Below are positions 51,590-59,898 of a stretch of DNA of 64,000 nucleotides, piece after piece; position 1 is the first letter of the stretch, and every line of letters starts with the position of its first letter. The notes under the pieces were generated by a model that was given only the letters and a program-made list of their open reading frames with translations, was not told where the DNA came from and ran no database searches. The DNA is taken from assembly GCF_900105905.1 (NCBI RefSeq), contig NZ_FNSV01000005.1:8389501-8453500 (forward strand). Direction: 5' to 3'. Position numbers and translations under genes: made by a program. This stretch comes from Rhodococcus koreensis (lineage in GTDB: Bacteria; Actinomycetota; Actinomycetes; Mycobacteriales; Mycobacteriaceae).

Positions 51590-52276
51590 ATGAGCGGCCC
51601 TTACGGACCGAACGACCCGAACGGGCAATGGGCCCAGGGACAGCAACCGGGCCAGGGTAATCCTGACCAGACCGGCGGCCAGTACGGCGCGCCGCAGTAC
51701 GGTCAGCAGCCGCCCGCCCAGCCGTGGGGTCAGCAACCGGGTCAGCCTCAGCAGCCCGGGCAGCCGCAGTGGGGTCAGCAGCCCGGACAGCCGCAGTGGG
51801 GTCAGCAGCCGCAGCCCGGTCAGCTCGGACAGCCGGGTCCGGGGCAGTGGGGCCAGCAGCCTCAGCAGCCCGGGCAGCCGCAGTGGGGTCAGCAACCGGG
51901 TCAGCCGCAGCAGTGGGGGCCGGCCCCCGGCCAGCAGCAGTGGGGTCAGCCTCCGTCCTCGGGGAAATCGAAGCTGCCGTTGATCATCGGCGGTGTGGTG
52001 GCACTGCTGGTGATCGTGGGTATCGCTCTGGTGCTGGCGTTCACGGTGTTCGGCACGGACACTCTCGATCAGAAGGCGGCGGAGGACGGTGTCGAGCGCA
52101 TCGTCACCGATTCGTACGGCGCCGAGAACGTGTCCGGTGTCACCTGCCCCTCGGGTCAGGAAGTGAAGAAGGGCAACAGTTTCACGTGCAGCCTCACCGT
52201 CGACGGTGAGAAGAAGCAGGTCACTCTCACCTTCACCGACGACAAGGGCACGTATGAGGTGAGCCGCCCCAGCTAG
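51590..52276 (+). CDS. DUF4333 membrane protein with PQ-rich repeats
   Basis: A 228-residue protein. Residues 1-125 are a Gln/Pro/Gly/Trp-rich cytosolic region built on repeats of a GQPQWGQQP unit. One membrane helix follows (about 128-152, LPLIIGGVVALLVIVGIALV), then an extracytoplasmic DUF4333 domain (about 160-228) with two Cys that could form a disulfide (VTCPSGQEV and FTCSLTV). Function is unknown. ATG 51590 has GGGAGG 6 bases upstream. Confidence 0.85.
   Translation: MSGPYGPNDPNGQWAQGQQPGQGNPDQTGGQYGAPQYGQQPPAQPWGQQPGQPQQPGQPQWGQQPGQPQWGQQPQPGQLGQPGPGQWGQQPQQPGQPQWGQQPGQPQQWGPAPGQQQWGQPPSSGKSKLPLIIGGVVALLVIVGIALVLAFTVFGTDTLDQKAAEDGVERIVTDSYGAENVSGVTCPSGQEVKKGNSFTCSLTVDGEKKQVTLTFTDDKGTYEVSRPS
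51725..51953. repeat. Direct repeats encoding GQPQWGQQP units
   Basis: Imperfect repeats of a CAGCCGCAGTGGGGTCAGCA-type unit recur here in one reading frame, encoding the Trp/Gln/Pro repeats of the DUF4333 protein. Confidence 0.8.
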
Positions 52277-52295
52277 GCGGCGGCCCACCCGGCCG

Positions 52296-53252
52296 TCACG
52301 GAACCCGTGCGGCGGCCACCTTTTTCATCGCCGTCGTGAGGCGGCCCACGGAGTTCTCGATTCCGAGTTCGTCCGCCAGCCTGCCGAGCCGGTCCGCGTC
52401 GACCGGTTCGGCGGGCAGCGTGTCTTCGCGGGACAGTTCGACGTCCGCGTCGCGCACGACCCGCACCACCGGCAGCGCCGCGTCGAGATAGTCGGCCGCG
52501 GCGGCGAACTTCGCGCGCGCACCCTTCGCCATGTCCGATTCGGGATCGACGGCCGCGGCCCGCAGTGCGGCGAGCGATCCGTATTGCATGATCAGGCTGG
52601 ACGCGGTTTTCTCGCCGATGCCCTTCACGCCCGGCAGTCCGTCGGACGAGTCGCCGCGCAGCAGCGCGAGTTCGGCGTAGGCCTCGCCGGCCCGATCGGT
52701 GGGCACCCCGTACTTGGCCGCCACTTCTTCGGGCCCGAGCAACTCTGCCTTGGCGAGTCCGCGCACCACGTACAGCACCCGCACGGGCACCGGGTCGTCC
52801 GTGACGACCTGCAGGAGGTCGCGGTCGCCGGTGACCACGACGACCGGGTCGCTGGTCTCGGTGGCGGCGAGGGTGCCGAGAACGTCGTCGGCTTCGAGGC
52901 CTTCCGCGCCCGCGGTCGCGATTCCGGTGGCGGCCAGGACATCCAGGATCATCGGGACCTGTGGCGACAGGGTGTCGGGGACCTCTTCCTCCGCCCCGCC
53001 GGTGTCCTCGGCCACCCGGTGCGCCTTGTAGGTGGGCACCGCTTCGACGCGGAACGCGGGCCGCCAGTCCAGGTCGAGGCACACCGCGAGCCGGGACGGC
53101 TGGTGCTTGGTGATCAGTGCGGCCACCATGTCGGTGAATCCGCGCACTGCGTTGACGGATCGACCGTCAGGTGAGGTGATCGAGTCGGGTAGCGCGTAGT
53201 ACGCGCGAAACCACAGGCTGGCACCGTCGAGGAGAAGCAGAGGCCCTGTCAT
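52296..53252 (-). CDS. 5'-3' exonuclease (FEN-like, Pol I N-terminal type)
   Basis: A 318-residue stand-alone 5'-nuclease. The active-site carboxylates are seen in LLLLDGASLWFRAYY, EGLEADDVLGTLA and VVVTGDRDLLQVV, and the helix-hairpin-helix is GLPGVKGIGEKTAS (about residues 195-208). It resembles mycobacterial Rv2090. It probably removes RNA primers or 5' flaps beside Pol I. ATG 53252 (MTGPLLLLDG) fits relatives; ATG 53261 three codons earlier is possible. Confidence 0.9.
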   Translation of the reverse strand: MTGPLLLLDGASLWFRAYYALPDSITSPDGRSVNAVRGFTDMVAALITKHQPSRLAVCLDLDWRPAFRVEAVPTYKAHRVAEDTGGAEEEVPDTLSPQVPMILDVLAATGIATAGAEGLEADDVLGTLAATETSDPVVVVTGDRDLLQVVTDDPVPVRVLYVVRGLAKAELLGPEEVAAKYGVPTDRAGEAYAELALLRGDSSDGLPGVKGIGEKTASSLIMQYGSLAALRAAAVDPESDMAKGARAKFAAAADYLDAALPVVRVVRDADVELSREDTLPAEPVDADRLGRLADELGIENSVGRLTTAMKKVAAARVP

Positions 53253-53276
53253 GACCCTCATCCTGCCAAACCGGTT

Positions 53277-53282
53277 TAGCCT
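53277..53282 (+). promoter_or_regulatory. Putative -10 hexamer of the M24 peptidase gene
   Basis: TAGCCT ends 6 bases before the ATG at 53289, with no ribosome-binding site. Confidence 0.45.
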
Positions 53283-53288
53283 GAAGCC

Positions 53289-54428
53289 ATGAGTTCCCTC
53301 GGCGCATCGACTTCACGCTTCCCGACGACCATCTATGCCGACCGGATCGCGCGCGCAGGCGCCCTGGCCCGCGATGCCGGACTCGACGGCCTCCTCATCA
53401 CGCCCGGACCCGATCTGCGGTATCTGCTGGGTTCGCGCGCGGAGTCGTTCGAACGGCTCACCTGCCTGGTGATTCCGGCGACCGGCGACACCGCGTCCGT
53501 GGTCGTGCCGCGGCTCGAACTGGCCGCGCTGACCGAATCCGCCACGTCCGAACTGGGTCTGACGGTCCGCGACTGGGTGGACGGGGTCGACCCGTACGCG
53601 CTGGTGTCGGGTCTGCTGCCGTCTCCTGCGCGGACCGCCGTCACGGATGCGATGCCGGCGCTGCACCTGATTCCGCTGTCCGAGGCGCTCGGGGCGCTGC
53701 CGGTCCTGGCCACCGAGGTGCTGCGGGAGCTGCGGATGGTCAAGGACGACGCGGAGATCGACGCGTTGCGCCGGGCCGGTCAGGCCATCGACCGGGTCCA
53801 CGCCCGGATGGGAGAGTTCCTGAAGGTCGGCCGCACCGAGGCCGCGGTGGCGGCGGACATCACGGCGGCGATCCTCGACGAGGGGCACACCGAGGCGGCG
53901 TTCGTCATCGTCGGCTCGGGACCGCACGGCGCCGACCCGCACCACGAGGTGTCCGAGCGGGTCGTCGAGTCGGGTGACGTCGTGGTCATCGACATCGGCG
54001 GACCCGTCGAACCCGGTTACAACTCCGACTCCACCCGCACCTACAGCATGGGTGAACCCGATCCGGGTGTGGCCGAGAAGTTCGCGGTGCTCGAGCAGGC
54101 GCAGGCGGCGGCGGTCGCCCTGGTGCGGCCCGGCGTCACCGCCGAGGCGGTCGACGCGGCCGCCAGGGACCTGCTGGCCGCGCAGGGGCTCGCCGAGGTT
54201 TTCGTGCACCGGACCGGGCACGGAATCGGTCTGTCGGTGCACGAGGAGCCGTACATCGTCTCGGGTAACGCGATCGAACTGACCGAGGGGATGGCCTTCA
54301 GTGTGGAACCGGGAATCTACTTCCGCGGGGCGTGGGGTGCCCGCATCGAGGACATCGTCATCGTGACCGCCGACGGCTGTGAGCCGGTCAACACCCGGCC
54401 GCACGGGTTGACGGTTCTCCCGGGCTGA
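53289..54428 (+). CDS. pepE: M24 family aminopeptidase P/Xaa-Pro dipeptidase
   Basis: A 379-residue two-domain metallopeptidase. A creatinase-like N-terminal domain (1-145) precedes the pita-bread domain. All five metal ligands are visible: Asp in VVIDIGGPVEPGYNSDSTR (two), His in HRTGHGIGLSVHEEPYI, Glu in SVEPGIYF and Glu in GARIEDIVIV. It releases N-terminal residues before proline. Counterpart of mycobacterial PepE by position and length. Confidence 0.9.
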   Translation: MSSLGASTSRFPTTIYADRIARAGALARDAGLDGLLITPGPDLRYLLGSRAESFERLTCLVIPATGDTASVVVPRLELAALTESATSELGLTVRDWVDGVDPYALVSGLLPSPARTAVTDAMPALHLIPLSEALGALPVLATEVLRELRMVKDDAEIDALRRAGQAIDRVHARMGEFLKVGRTEAAVAADITAAILDEGHTEAAFVIVGSGPHGADPHHEVSERVVESGDVVVIDIGGPVEPGYNSDSTRTYSMGEPDPGVAEKFAVLEQAQAAAVALVRPGVTAEAVDAAARDLLAAQGLAEVFVHRTGHGIGLSVHEEPYIVSGNAIELTEGMAFSVEPGIYFRGAWGARIEDIVIVTADGCEPVNTRPHGLTVLPG

Positions 54429-54556
54429 GTACGCCGCGGGAACCGGGAGTGTGCGGGGCGGTGCGGCGCGGGTAGTAACATCTCCCATTTGTTCACGACC
54501 GCACTCGCCGCTGCACGTCCGCGGAGAGTCGGGATCACAGATCAACCGAAGGTGTC

Positions 54557-55315
54557 ATGGAAAGCGTCGCCCCGAAGGTAACCGTCGTCGTCCCGACCTA
54601 CAACGAACGCGACAACCTGCCCAAGATCGTCGAGCTTCTCGCGGCGTTGGCCATCCCGAACCTGCACGTGCTGGTCGTCGACGACAACTCGCCGGACGGC
54701 ACCGGTGAGGTCGCCGACACGCTCGCGCAGAGCGGTCCGATCCCGGTCGGTGTGCTGCACCGGACCGTGAAGGACGGCCTCGGGCGGGCCTACGTCGCCG
54801 GAATGACGCGGGCGCTGTCCGAGGGCGCGGACATCGTGATCCAGATGGACGCCGACCTGTCGCACCCCACCGAGGCCATCCCGCGGATGGTGGAGACGCT
54901 GACGACGACGGATGCGGCCGTCGTGCTCGGCTCCCGCTACGTGGCGGGCGGCGCGGTCGCCAGCGACTGGCCCTGGCACCGCAAGGCGCTGTCGGCGTGG
55001 GCGAACTTCTACGTCAACGCGATCCTGCGGTTGCGGGTCAAGGACGCCACCGCCGGGTTCAAGGCGTGGCACGCGGACACGCTGCGGGCCATCGACGTCG
55101 AGGGTGTGCAGAGCAACGGGTACGCGTTCCAGGTGGAGATGAACTACCGGGTGGTGCAACGCGGCATGACGATCGCCGAGGTCCCGATCCGGTTCGAGGA
55201 ACGCACCGACGGCGTGTCCAAGATGAGTCTCGCGGTGCAGCTCGAGTCGGCGCGGGTCCCGTGGAAGCTGCGGTTCAGTCGTGACGCAGCGCAGCCGAGC
55301 CGAGTACGCGGCTGA
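54557..55315 (+). CDS. ppm1: Polyprenol monophosphomannose synthase (Ppm1 catalytic domain)
   Basis: A 252-residue GT2 glycosyltransferase that makes polyprenyl-phosphate-mannose from GDP-mannose, the donor for lipoglycans and protein O-mannosylation. Motifs: VTVVVPTYNERDNLPKIVEL at the N-terminus, LVVDDNSPDGT, the DAD metal site in IQMDADLSHP (about residue 95) and SNGYAFQVEMNYR. In M. tuberculosis this domain is fused to an Lnt domain; here it stands alone and no lnt is adjacent. ATG 54557 has GAAGG 6 bases upstream. Its end overlaps the next convergent gene by 41 bases. Confidence 0.93.
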   Translation: MESVAPKVTVVVPTYNERDNLPKIVELLAALAIPNLHVLVVDDNSPDGTGEVADTLAQSGPIPVGVLHRTVKDGLGRAYVAGMTRALSEGADIVIQMDADLSHPTEAIPRMVETLTTTDAAVVLGSRYVAGGAVASDWPWHRKALSAWANFYVNAILRLRVKDATAGFKAWHADTLRAIDVEGVQSNGYAFQVEMNYRVVQRGMTIAEVPIRFEERTDGVSKMSLAVQLESARVPWKLRFSRDAAQPSRVRG

Positions 55316-55688
55316 CGGCGATCTCCACGACCACCCGTGTCGGGTTCACCCGGGGCTGGCGGTACCTCGCGGCGTAGCGGGCCACGGCGTCGGCGACGGA
55401 TTCGGGGTCGGTGAGGACCCGGGTGGGACCTTCGAGCGTCATCCAGCGCGGTCCGTCCACCTGGCTGACCGCGCCGTACCCTCCGCGTTCGGCGTTGAGG
55501 GCCTTCTGCGAGGAGCCGTTGGTGATGACCCGTGCCAGCCCGTGCTCCTGATCCCAGGTGAAGCCGACGGCGACGACGTGCGGGGTGCCGTTCTTGCGGA
55601 GCGTGGTGAGCGTACCGAGGTGGTATTCGCCGAGGAAGGCGAGCGCCGCGTCGGGCAGGCGGATCGGGGTGGAGGGGGTGCGGTCCAT
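55275..55688 (-). CDS. F420-dependent biliverdin reductase-like (PPOX split-barrel)
   Basis: A 137-residue split-barrel flavin/deazaflavin oxidoreductase. It follows mycobacterial Rv2074, an F420H2-dependent biliverdin reductase, closely by eye: RLPDAALAFLGEYHLGTLTT, GTPHVVAVGFTWD, SSQKALNAERGG and RYRQPRVNPTRVVVEI. ATG 55688 begins the domain; longer frames run under the divergent SDR gene. Its 3' end overlaps ppm1 by 41 bases. It could protect against oxidants or act in tetrapyrrole turnover. Confidence 0.88.
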   Translation of the reverse strand: MDRTPSTPIRLPDAALAFLGEYHLGTLTTLRKNGTPHVVAVGFTWDQEHGLARVITNGSSQKALNAERGGYGAVSQVDGPRWMTLEGPTRVLTDPESVADAVARYAARYRQPRVNPTRVVVEIAVSRVLGSAALRHD

Positions 55689-55718
55689 CCCCCGACGGTA
55701 ATCCAGGACACTGGACGG

Positions 55719-56492
55719 GTGAGCCTGGGATCGAAGAAGAACAGCGGAAAGCCCGACGACGGGGTGGTACTCCTGCTCGGTGGTCGCAGCGAGATCGGCC
55801 TCGAGATCGCCTCCCGGCTCGCGCCCGGCCGCACGATCGTCCTCGCCGCCCGCCGCAGCACCGAACTCGCCGCCGAGCGGCAGGCGCTGCTCGATGCGGG
55901 AGCGTCCGCGGTGGACTGCGTGGAATTCGACGCCGACGACCTCGACAGCCACGAGAAGCTGCTGAGATCCGTCGTCGACGCCCACGGCCCGCTGTCGGTG
56001 GCGGTGCTGGCGTTCGGCATTCTGGGCGACCAGGCGCGCGCCGAGCGGGACGCACGGCACGCCGTCGCCGTGGTCCACACCGACTACGTGGCGCAGGTCT
56101 CTGTGCTCACCCATCTCGCCACCCTGCTCCGGGAGCAGCGGTCGGGACGGATCGTGGTGTTCTCGTCCGTCGCGGGTGTGCGGGTGCGCCGCGCCAACTA
56201 CGTCTACGGGTCGGCGAAGGCCGGACTGGACGGGTTCGCCTCCGGTCTGGGCGACGCCCTCCACAGCAGCGGTGTGTTGCTGCTGCTCGTGCGGCCCGGC
56301 TTCGTGATCGGCCGGATGACCGAGGGAATGTCGCCCGCGCCGATGTCGAGCACGCCGGCGCAGGTCGCGGACGCGACCGTGCGGGGCCTGCGCCGCGGCG
56401 CGAGCCGAGTGTGGGTGCCGGGACGGTTGCGACCGGTGTTCTTCGTCATGCGACTGCTGCCGCAGGCGATCTGGCGCCGGATGCCGCGATGA
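55719..56492 (+). CDS. SDR family oxidoreductase (decaprenyl-phosphoryl type relative)
   Basis: A 257-residue short-chain dehydrogenase. The cofactor motif is altered to LLLGGRSEIGLEIASRL (about residues 19-35); the active site shows Ser (VFSSVAGVRVRRANYVYGSAKAGLDG in two parts) with YxxxK at YGSAK. This G-G-R-S-E-I-G form and the size resemble DprE2-like and Rv2073c-like enzymes. It starts at GTG 55719 and is coupled by an ATGA overlap to cobL, so it is the first gene of a four-gene unit. Substrate unknown; no direct step in cobalamin synthesis needs it. Confidence 0.83.
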   Translation: MSLGSKKNSGKPDDGVVLLLGGRSEIGLEIASRLAPGRTIVLAARRSTELAAERQALLDAGASAVDCVEFDADDLDSHEKLLRSVVDAHGPLSVAVLAFGILGDQARAERDARHAVAVVHTDYVAQVSVLTHLATLLREQRSGRIVVFSSVAGVRVRRANYVYGSAKAGLDGFASGLGDALHSSGVLLLLVRPGFVIGRMTEGMSPAPMSSTPAQVADATVRGLRRGASRVWVPGRLRPVFFVMRLLPQAIWRRMPR

Positions 56493-57724
56493 CCGACCCG
56501 ATCGTCGTCGTCGGTATCGGTGCCGACGGGTGGGACGGTCTGTCGCCGTCTGCACGGCGCGAGATCGAGGCCGCCGACGTCGTGATGGGTTCGGGGCGCC
56601 AACTCGCCCTGATTCCCGAGTCGCCTGCGCTGCGGGTGACCTGGCCGTCGCCGCTGGTCCCGGCGCTGCCCGGCCTGTTCGAGCAGCACCACAGCCGGCG
56701 GATTTGTGTGCTGGCCAGCGGAGACCCGATGTTCCACGGCATCGGCGTCACCCTCGTCGGACTCCTCGGCGCGGACCGCGTGCGGGTGATCCCGCACCCG
56801 TCCTCCGCCACCCTGGCCTGCGCCCGGCTGGGCTGGGCGGCGCACGAGACACCGGTGGTCAGTCTCGTGAACCGGCCCGTGGACACGCTCCTGCCGGCAC
56901 TCGGCGATCGGACGCGACTGCTGGTGCTGAGCCGCGACGAGCACACCCCCGCGGCCGTCGCCGAACTCCTGACGGGACGGGGGTTCGGACCGTCCCGGCT
57001 CACCGTGCTCGGCGAACTGGGCGGACCCGGCGAGTCGAGACTCGACGGAACGGCGTCGGCGTGGTCATCCGTGCCGGGACCCCGGCTGAACGTGATCGCG
57101 ATCGACTGCCGCGCCGAGGTAGGCGCCGTCCGGCTGACCCGGCTGCCGGGACTGCCCGACGCCGCGTTCACCGGTGACGGGCAGATGACCAAACACGAGA
57201 TCCGCGCCCTGACACTGTGCGCCCTCGCACCCGCGGCGGGGGAGTCGCTGTGGGACGTAGGAGGCGGATCGGGCACCGTCGCGATCGAATGGATGCGTAC
57301 TCACCCCCTCTGCCGGGCAGTGACTTTCGAGCGCAGTGCGGCACGCGTCGACCAGATCGCGTCGAACGCCGAAGCGCTCGGAGTGCCGTCCCTCGCCGTG
57401 TTCGGCGACGCACCCGCGGCATTCGACGACGTGCCCGCCGAACTGTCCGCGCCGGACGCGATCTTCGTCGGCGGTGGCGTCACCCAGGACGGTCTGCTGG
57501 ACGAGTGCTGGTCCCGGCTCCGGGTCGGCGGCCGGATGGTGGCCAACGCGGTGACGGCGGAATCGGAAGCGCTCCTGCTGCAGTGGTTCTCACACTGCGG
57601 TGGGCAGCTCCGCAAATTTCAGGTGTACCGAGGGGAGCCGCTCGGTGGGTTCACCGCGTGGCGGCCGCAACTGCCGGTGGCGCAGTGGTCGGTGACGAAG
57701 CAGTCGAAAGGTGTTGTGGCATGA
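56489..57724 (+). CDS. cobL: Precorrin-6Y C5,15-methyltransferase CobL
   Basis: CobL methylates precorrin-6B at C5 and C15 and decarboxylates the C12 acetate in B12 synthesis. The 411-residue fusion has an N-terminal CbiE-like tetrapyrrole methylase (about 1-205: IVVVGIGADGWDGLS, VLASGDPMFHGIG) and a C-terminal CbiT-like Rossmann methyltransferase (about 220-411, LWDVGGGSGTVAIEWMR). ATG 56489 overlaps the SDR stop, and its stop overlaps the cobM start. Confidence 0.95.
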   Translation: MTDPIVVVGIGADGWDGLSPSARREIEAADVVMGSGRQLALIPESPALRVTWPSPLVPALPGLFEQHHSRRICVLASGDPMFHGIGVTLVGLLGADRVRVIPHPSSATLACARLGWAAHETPVVSLVNRPVDTLLPALGDRTRLLVLSRDEHTPAAVAELLTGRGFGPSRLTVLGELGGPGESRLDGTASAWSSVPGPRLNVIAIDCRAEVGAVRLTRLPGLPDAAFTGDGQMTKHEIRALTLCALAPAAGESLWDVGGGSGTVAIEWMRTHPLCRAVTFERSAARVDQIASNAEALGVPSLAVFGDAPAAFDDVPAELSAPDAIFVGGGVTQDGLLDECWSRLRVGGRMVANAVTAESEALLLQWFSHCGGQLRKFQVYRGEPLGGFTAWRPQLPVAQWSVTKQSKGVVA

Positions 57725-58470
57725 CGGTGTACTTCATCGGAGCCGGTCCCGGTGCGGCCGACCTGATCACGGTTCGCGCGCAGCGGATCATCGCCGCCAG
57801 CCCCGTCTGTCTGTACGCGGGCAGCCTCGTCCCGCAGGAACTCCTGGCGGAATGCCCCGAGGGGGCGCGGGTGATCGACACGGCGCGTCTGAGTCTCGAC
57901 GAGATCGTCGCCCTGCTGATCGACGCCGACGCGGCCGGTCAGGACGTCGCGCGACTGCATTCGGGTGACCCGTCGATCTTCAGTGCCGTCGCCGAACAGG
58001 TCCGCCGGCTCGAATCCGCCGGGGTCGCATACCAGGTGGTGCCTGGGGTGCCCGCGTTCACCGCGGCGGCGGCGGCGCTGGGTCGGGAACTGACCGTTCC
58101 CGGTGTCTCGCAGTCGATTGTGCTGACCCGCGTGTCCACCCTGTCGACCGCGATGCCGGAGGGTGAGGACCTGCGTTCCCTCGGCCGTAGCGGCGCCACG
58201 ATGGTGGTGCACCTGGGTGCGCACCGGATCGATCAGATCGCCGAAGAACTCACCGAGAACTACGGCCGCGACTGTCCGGCCGCTGTCGTCGCGTTCGCGT
58301 CGCGTCCCGACGAGATCGTGCTGCGCGGCACCCTGGCCACCATCGCCGAACAGGTGAAGGCGGCGGGCGTCACGAAGACCGCGGTGGTGATCGTCGGTAG
58401 AGTGCTTGCTGCCGAAGGGTTTCCGGACAGCTACCTGTATTCCGCCACCCGCGAGCGCACCACCCACTGA
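57721..58470 (+). CDS. cobM: Precorrin-4 C11-methyltransferase CobM
   Basis: CobM adds the C11 methyl group to precorrin-4. It has 249 residues with the tetrapyrrole-methylase pattern: VYFIGAGPGAADLITVRAQR at the N-terminus, VARLHSGDPSIFSAVAEQ and VVPGVPAFTAAAA. ATG 57721 overlaps the cobL stop. cobK follows after 2 bases. Confidence 0.95.
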   Translation: MTVYFIGAGPGAADLITVRAQRIIAASPVCLYAGSLVPQELLAECPEGARVIDTARLSLDEIVALLIDADAAGQDVARLHSGDPSIFSAVAEQVRRLESAGVAYQVVPGVPAFTAAAAALGRELTVPGVSQSIVLTRVSTLSTAMPEGEDLRSLGRSGATMVVHLGAHRIDQIAEELTENYGRDCPAAVVAFASRPDEIVLRGTLATIAEQVKAAGVTKTAVVIVGRVLAAEGFPDSYLYSATRERTTH

Positions 58471-58472
58471 GC

Positions 58473-59219
58473 GTGGCGCGGATCCTGATCCTCGGCGGCA
58501 CCGGGGAGGCCCGCGCGCTGGCCGCAGCACTCGCGGACGTTCCGGGTGTCGAGGCCGTGTCCTCCCTCGCCGGCCGGGTCCGTGACCCGCGACTGCCCGT
58601 CGGTGACGTGCGGATCGGTGGTTTCGGGGGAGCCGACGGCCTCGCGGAGTGGTTGCGCGCGCATCCCGTCGACGCGATCGTCGATGCGACGCACCCGTTC
58701 GCGGCGCAGATCACGAGCAACGCCGCCGATGCCGCGCACCGTCGCGGCATCCCGCTGGTGGTTCTCCGTCGCCCCGAGTGGTCGCCGCGTCCGGGTGAAC
58801 ATTGGCACGGCGCCTCGGACCTTGCCGACGCCGCCGAACTGCTGCCCGATCTGGGAACGAGAGTCTTCCTCACCATCGGCAGGCAGGGCGTCGACGCGTT
58901 CGCGGACCTGCAGGCACTGTGGTTCCTGATCCGCGCGATCGATCCGCCCGACGTGGCGATGCCGCCGCACTCGACGCTGCTCCTGGCCCGCGGGCCGTTC
59001 GCTGTCGCCGACGAGACCGCACTGATGCGTGAGCACCGCATCGACGTTCTCGTCACCAAGAACAGCGGCGGCGGTCAGACCGACGCGAAACTGGACGCCG
59101 CACGCGCGCTGGGCGTCCCGGTACTGATGATTCGCCGTCCGCCGTTGCCGCCGGCGACAGCAACGGTGGACGACGTCGCGGGAGCCATCGCCTGGATCGG
59201 CGCTCTCACGCGACGATGA
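58473..59219 (+). CDS. cobK: Precorrin-6A reductase CobK
   Basis: CobK reduces precorrin-6A to precorrin-6B with NADPH. It has 248 residues; typical blocks are ILILGGTGEARALAAALA, IVDATHPFAAQITSNAADA (about residues 68-86) and VLVTKNSGGGQTDAKLDAA. It starts at GTG 58473. The cobLMK order places three consecutive ring-contraction-stage steps in one operon; the remaining cob genes lie outside the window. Confidence 0.95.
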   Translation: MARILILGGTGEARALAAALADVPGVEAVSSLAGRVRDPRLPVGDVRIGGFGGADGLAEWLRAHPVDAIVDATHPFAAQITSNAADAAHRRGIPLVVLRRPEWSPRPGEHWHGASDLADAAELLPDLGTRVFLTIGRQGVDAFADLQALWFLIRAIDPPDVAMPPHSTLLLARGPFAVADETALMREHRIDVLVTKNSGGGQTDAKLDAARALGVPVLMIRRPPLPPATATVDDVAGAIAWIGALTRR

Positions 59220-59233
59220 CCCGGCCGGTCCGG

Positions 59234-59671
59234 TCAGCAGGCCGGTGCCGGCGCATCCTCGGACAGGGGCTTGCCCTCCGGTTCGGTGTAGAACGCGAGC
59301 AGGACCAGCGATTCAGTACCCAGATTGGAACCCTCGTGGACGTGATCGCTGCCGTGGTCCTCGGTGATCGCCTGACCGGCGGTCGTCACCGCGGTCGTGC
59401 AGTCCTGCAACGTGCGCGTCAGCACACCCGATTCGACGAAGGCGTACACCGGGCCGTCGTGGTAATGCCACCCCGTCGTGCCGCCGGGGGCGATCTCGAT
59501 GCGCCGCAGCGTCAGATCCGTGCCCGCCGAACTTCCGGCGACCGCCGGAACCGTCGTCTCGAACAGAATCTGTGCGGTCACCCCCGAAGACGGCGTGGCC
59601 TGGGCGGGGGAAGCGGACAGCACCGCCGCGACGGCACAGGACAAGACGACCACACTCGATCTGAGGAGCAT
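59234..59671 (-). CDS. Secreted cupin-domain protein
   Basis: A 145-residue protein with an N-terminal Sec signal peptide ending SPAQA then TPSS (cleavage near residue 26). A single cupin domain follows: GGTTGWHYHDGPVYAFVESG carries the His-x-His metal residues, with ITEDHGSDHVHEGSN as the later pair. Exported mononuclear-metal cupins can be dioxygenases or binding proteins; no function is assigned. ATG 59671 has GAGAGG 8 bases upstream. The gene stands alone, convergent with cobK. Confidence 0.8.
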   Translation of the reverse strand: MLLRSSVVVLSCAVAAVLSASPAQATPSSGVTAQILFETTVPAVAGSSAGTDLTLRRIEIAPGGTTGWHYHDGPVYAFVESGVLTRTLQDCTTAVTTAGQAITEDHGSDHVHEGSNLGTESLVLLAFYTEPEGKPLSEDAPAPAC

Positions 59672-59898
59672 CTGACGACCTCTCGGCGCGCTGGCCCTGC
59701 GCACTGCGCGCAGGCGTCCAGGGGGAGTGCATTACGGCGTGTCCAGGGTAGGGCCACGAACCGTGCGGCCGAGGGGATATCCGCGAACCGGACATCTCGA
59801 AGGCACCGGTGCTGTCGGGGAGAGTCCGCTGAGCCCGAGCAGGCGCATCGGACCCTCCCCGTCGTCGGCGCACCGATGACGTGCCCGGCCGGTCGGAT
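59672..59898. other. Intergenic region between the cupin and FMO genes
   Basis: The longest gap of the window, 227 bases. It should hold the cupin gene promoter and the end of the FMO operon; I see no open frame with a ribosome-binding site, no strong hairpin and no tRNA. Confidence 0.5.

Noticed and set aside
51725..51953. Repeats that could suggest a CRISPR-like array
   Set aside because: The repeats are imperfect, without spacers, and lie in one open reading frame coding for Gln/Pro/Trp units.
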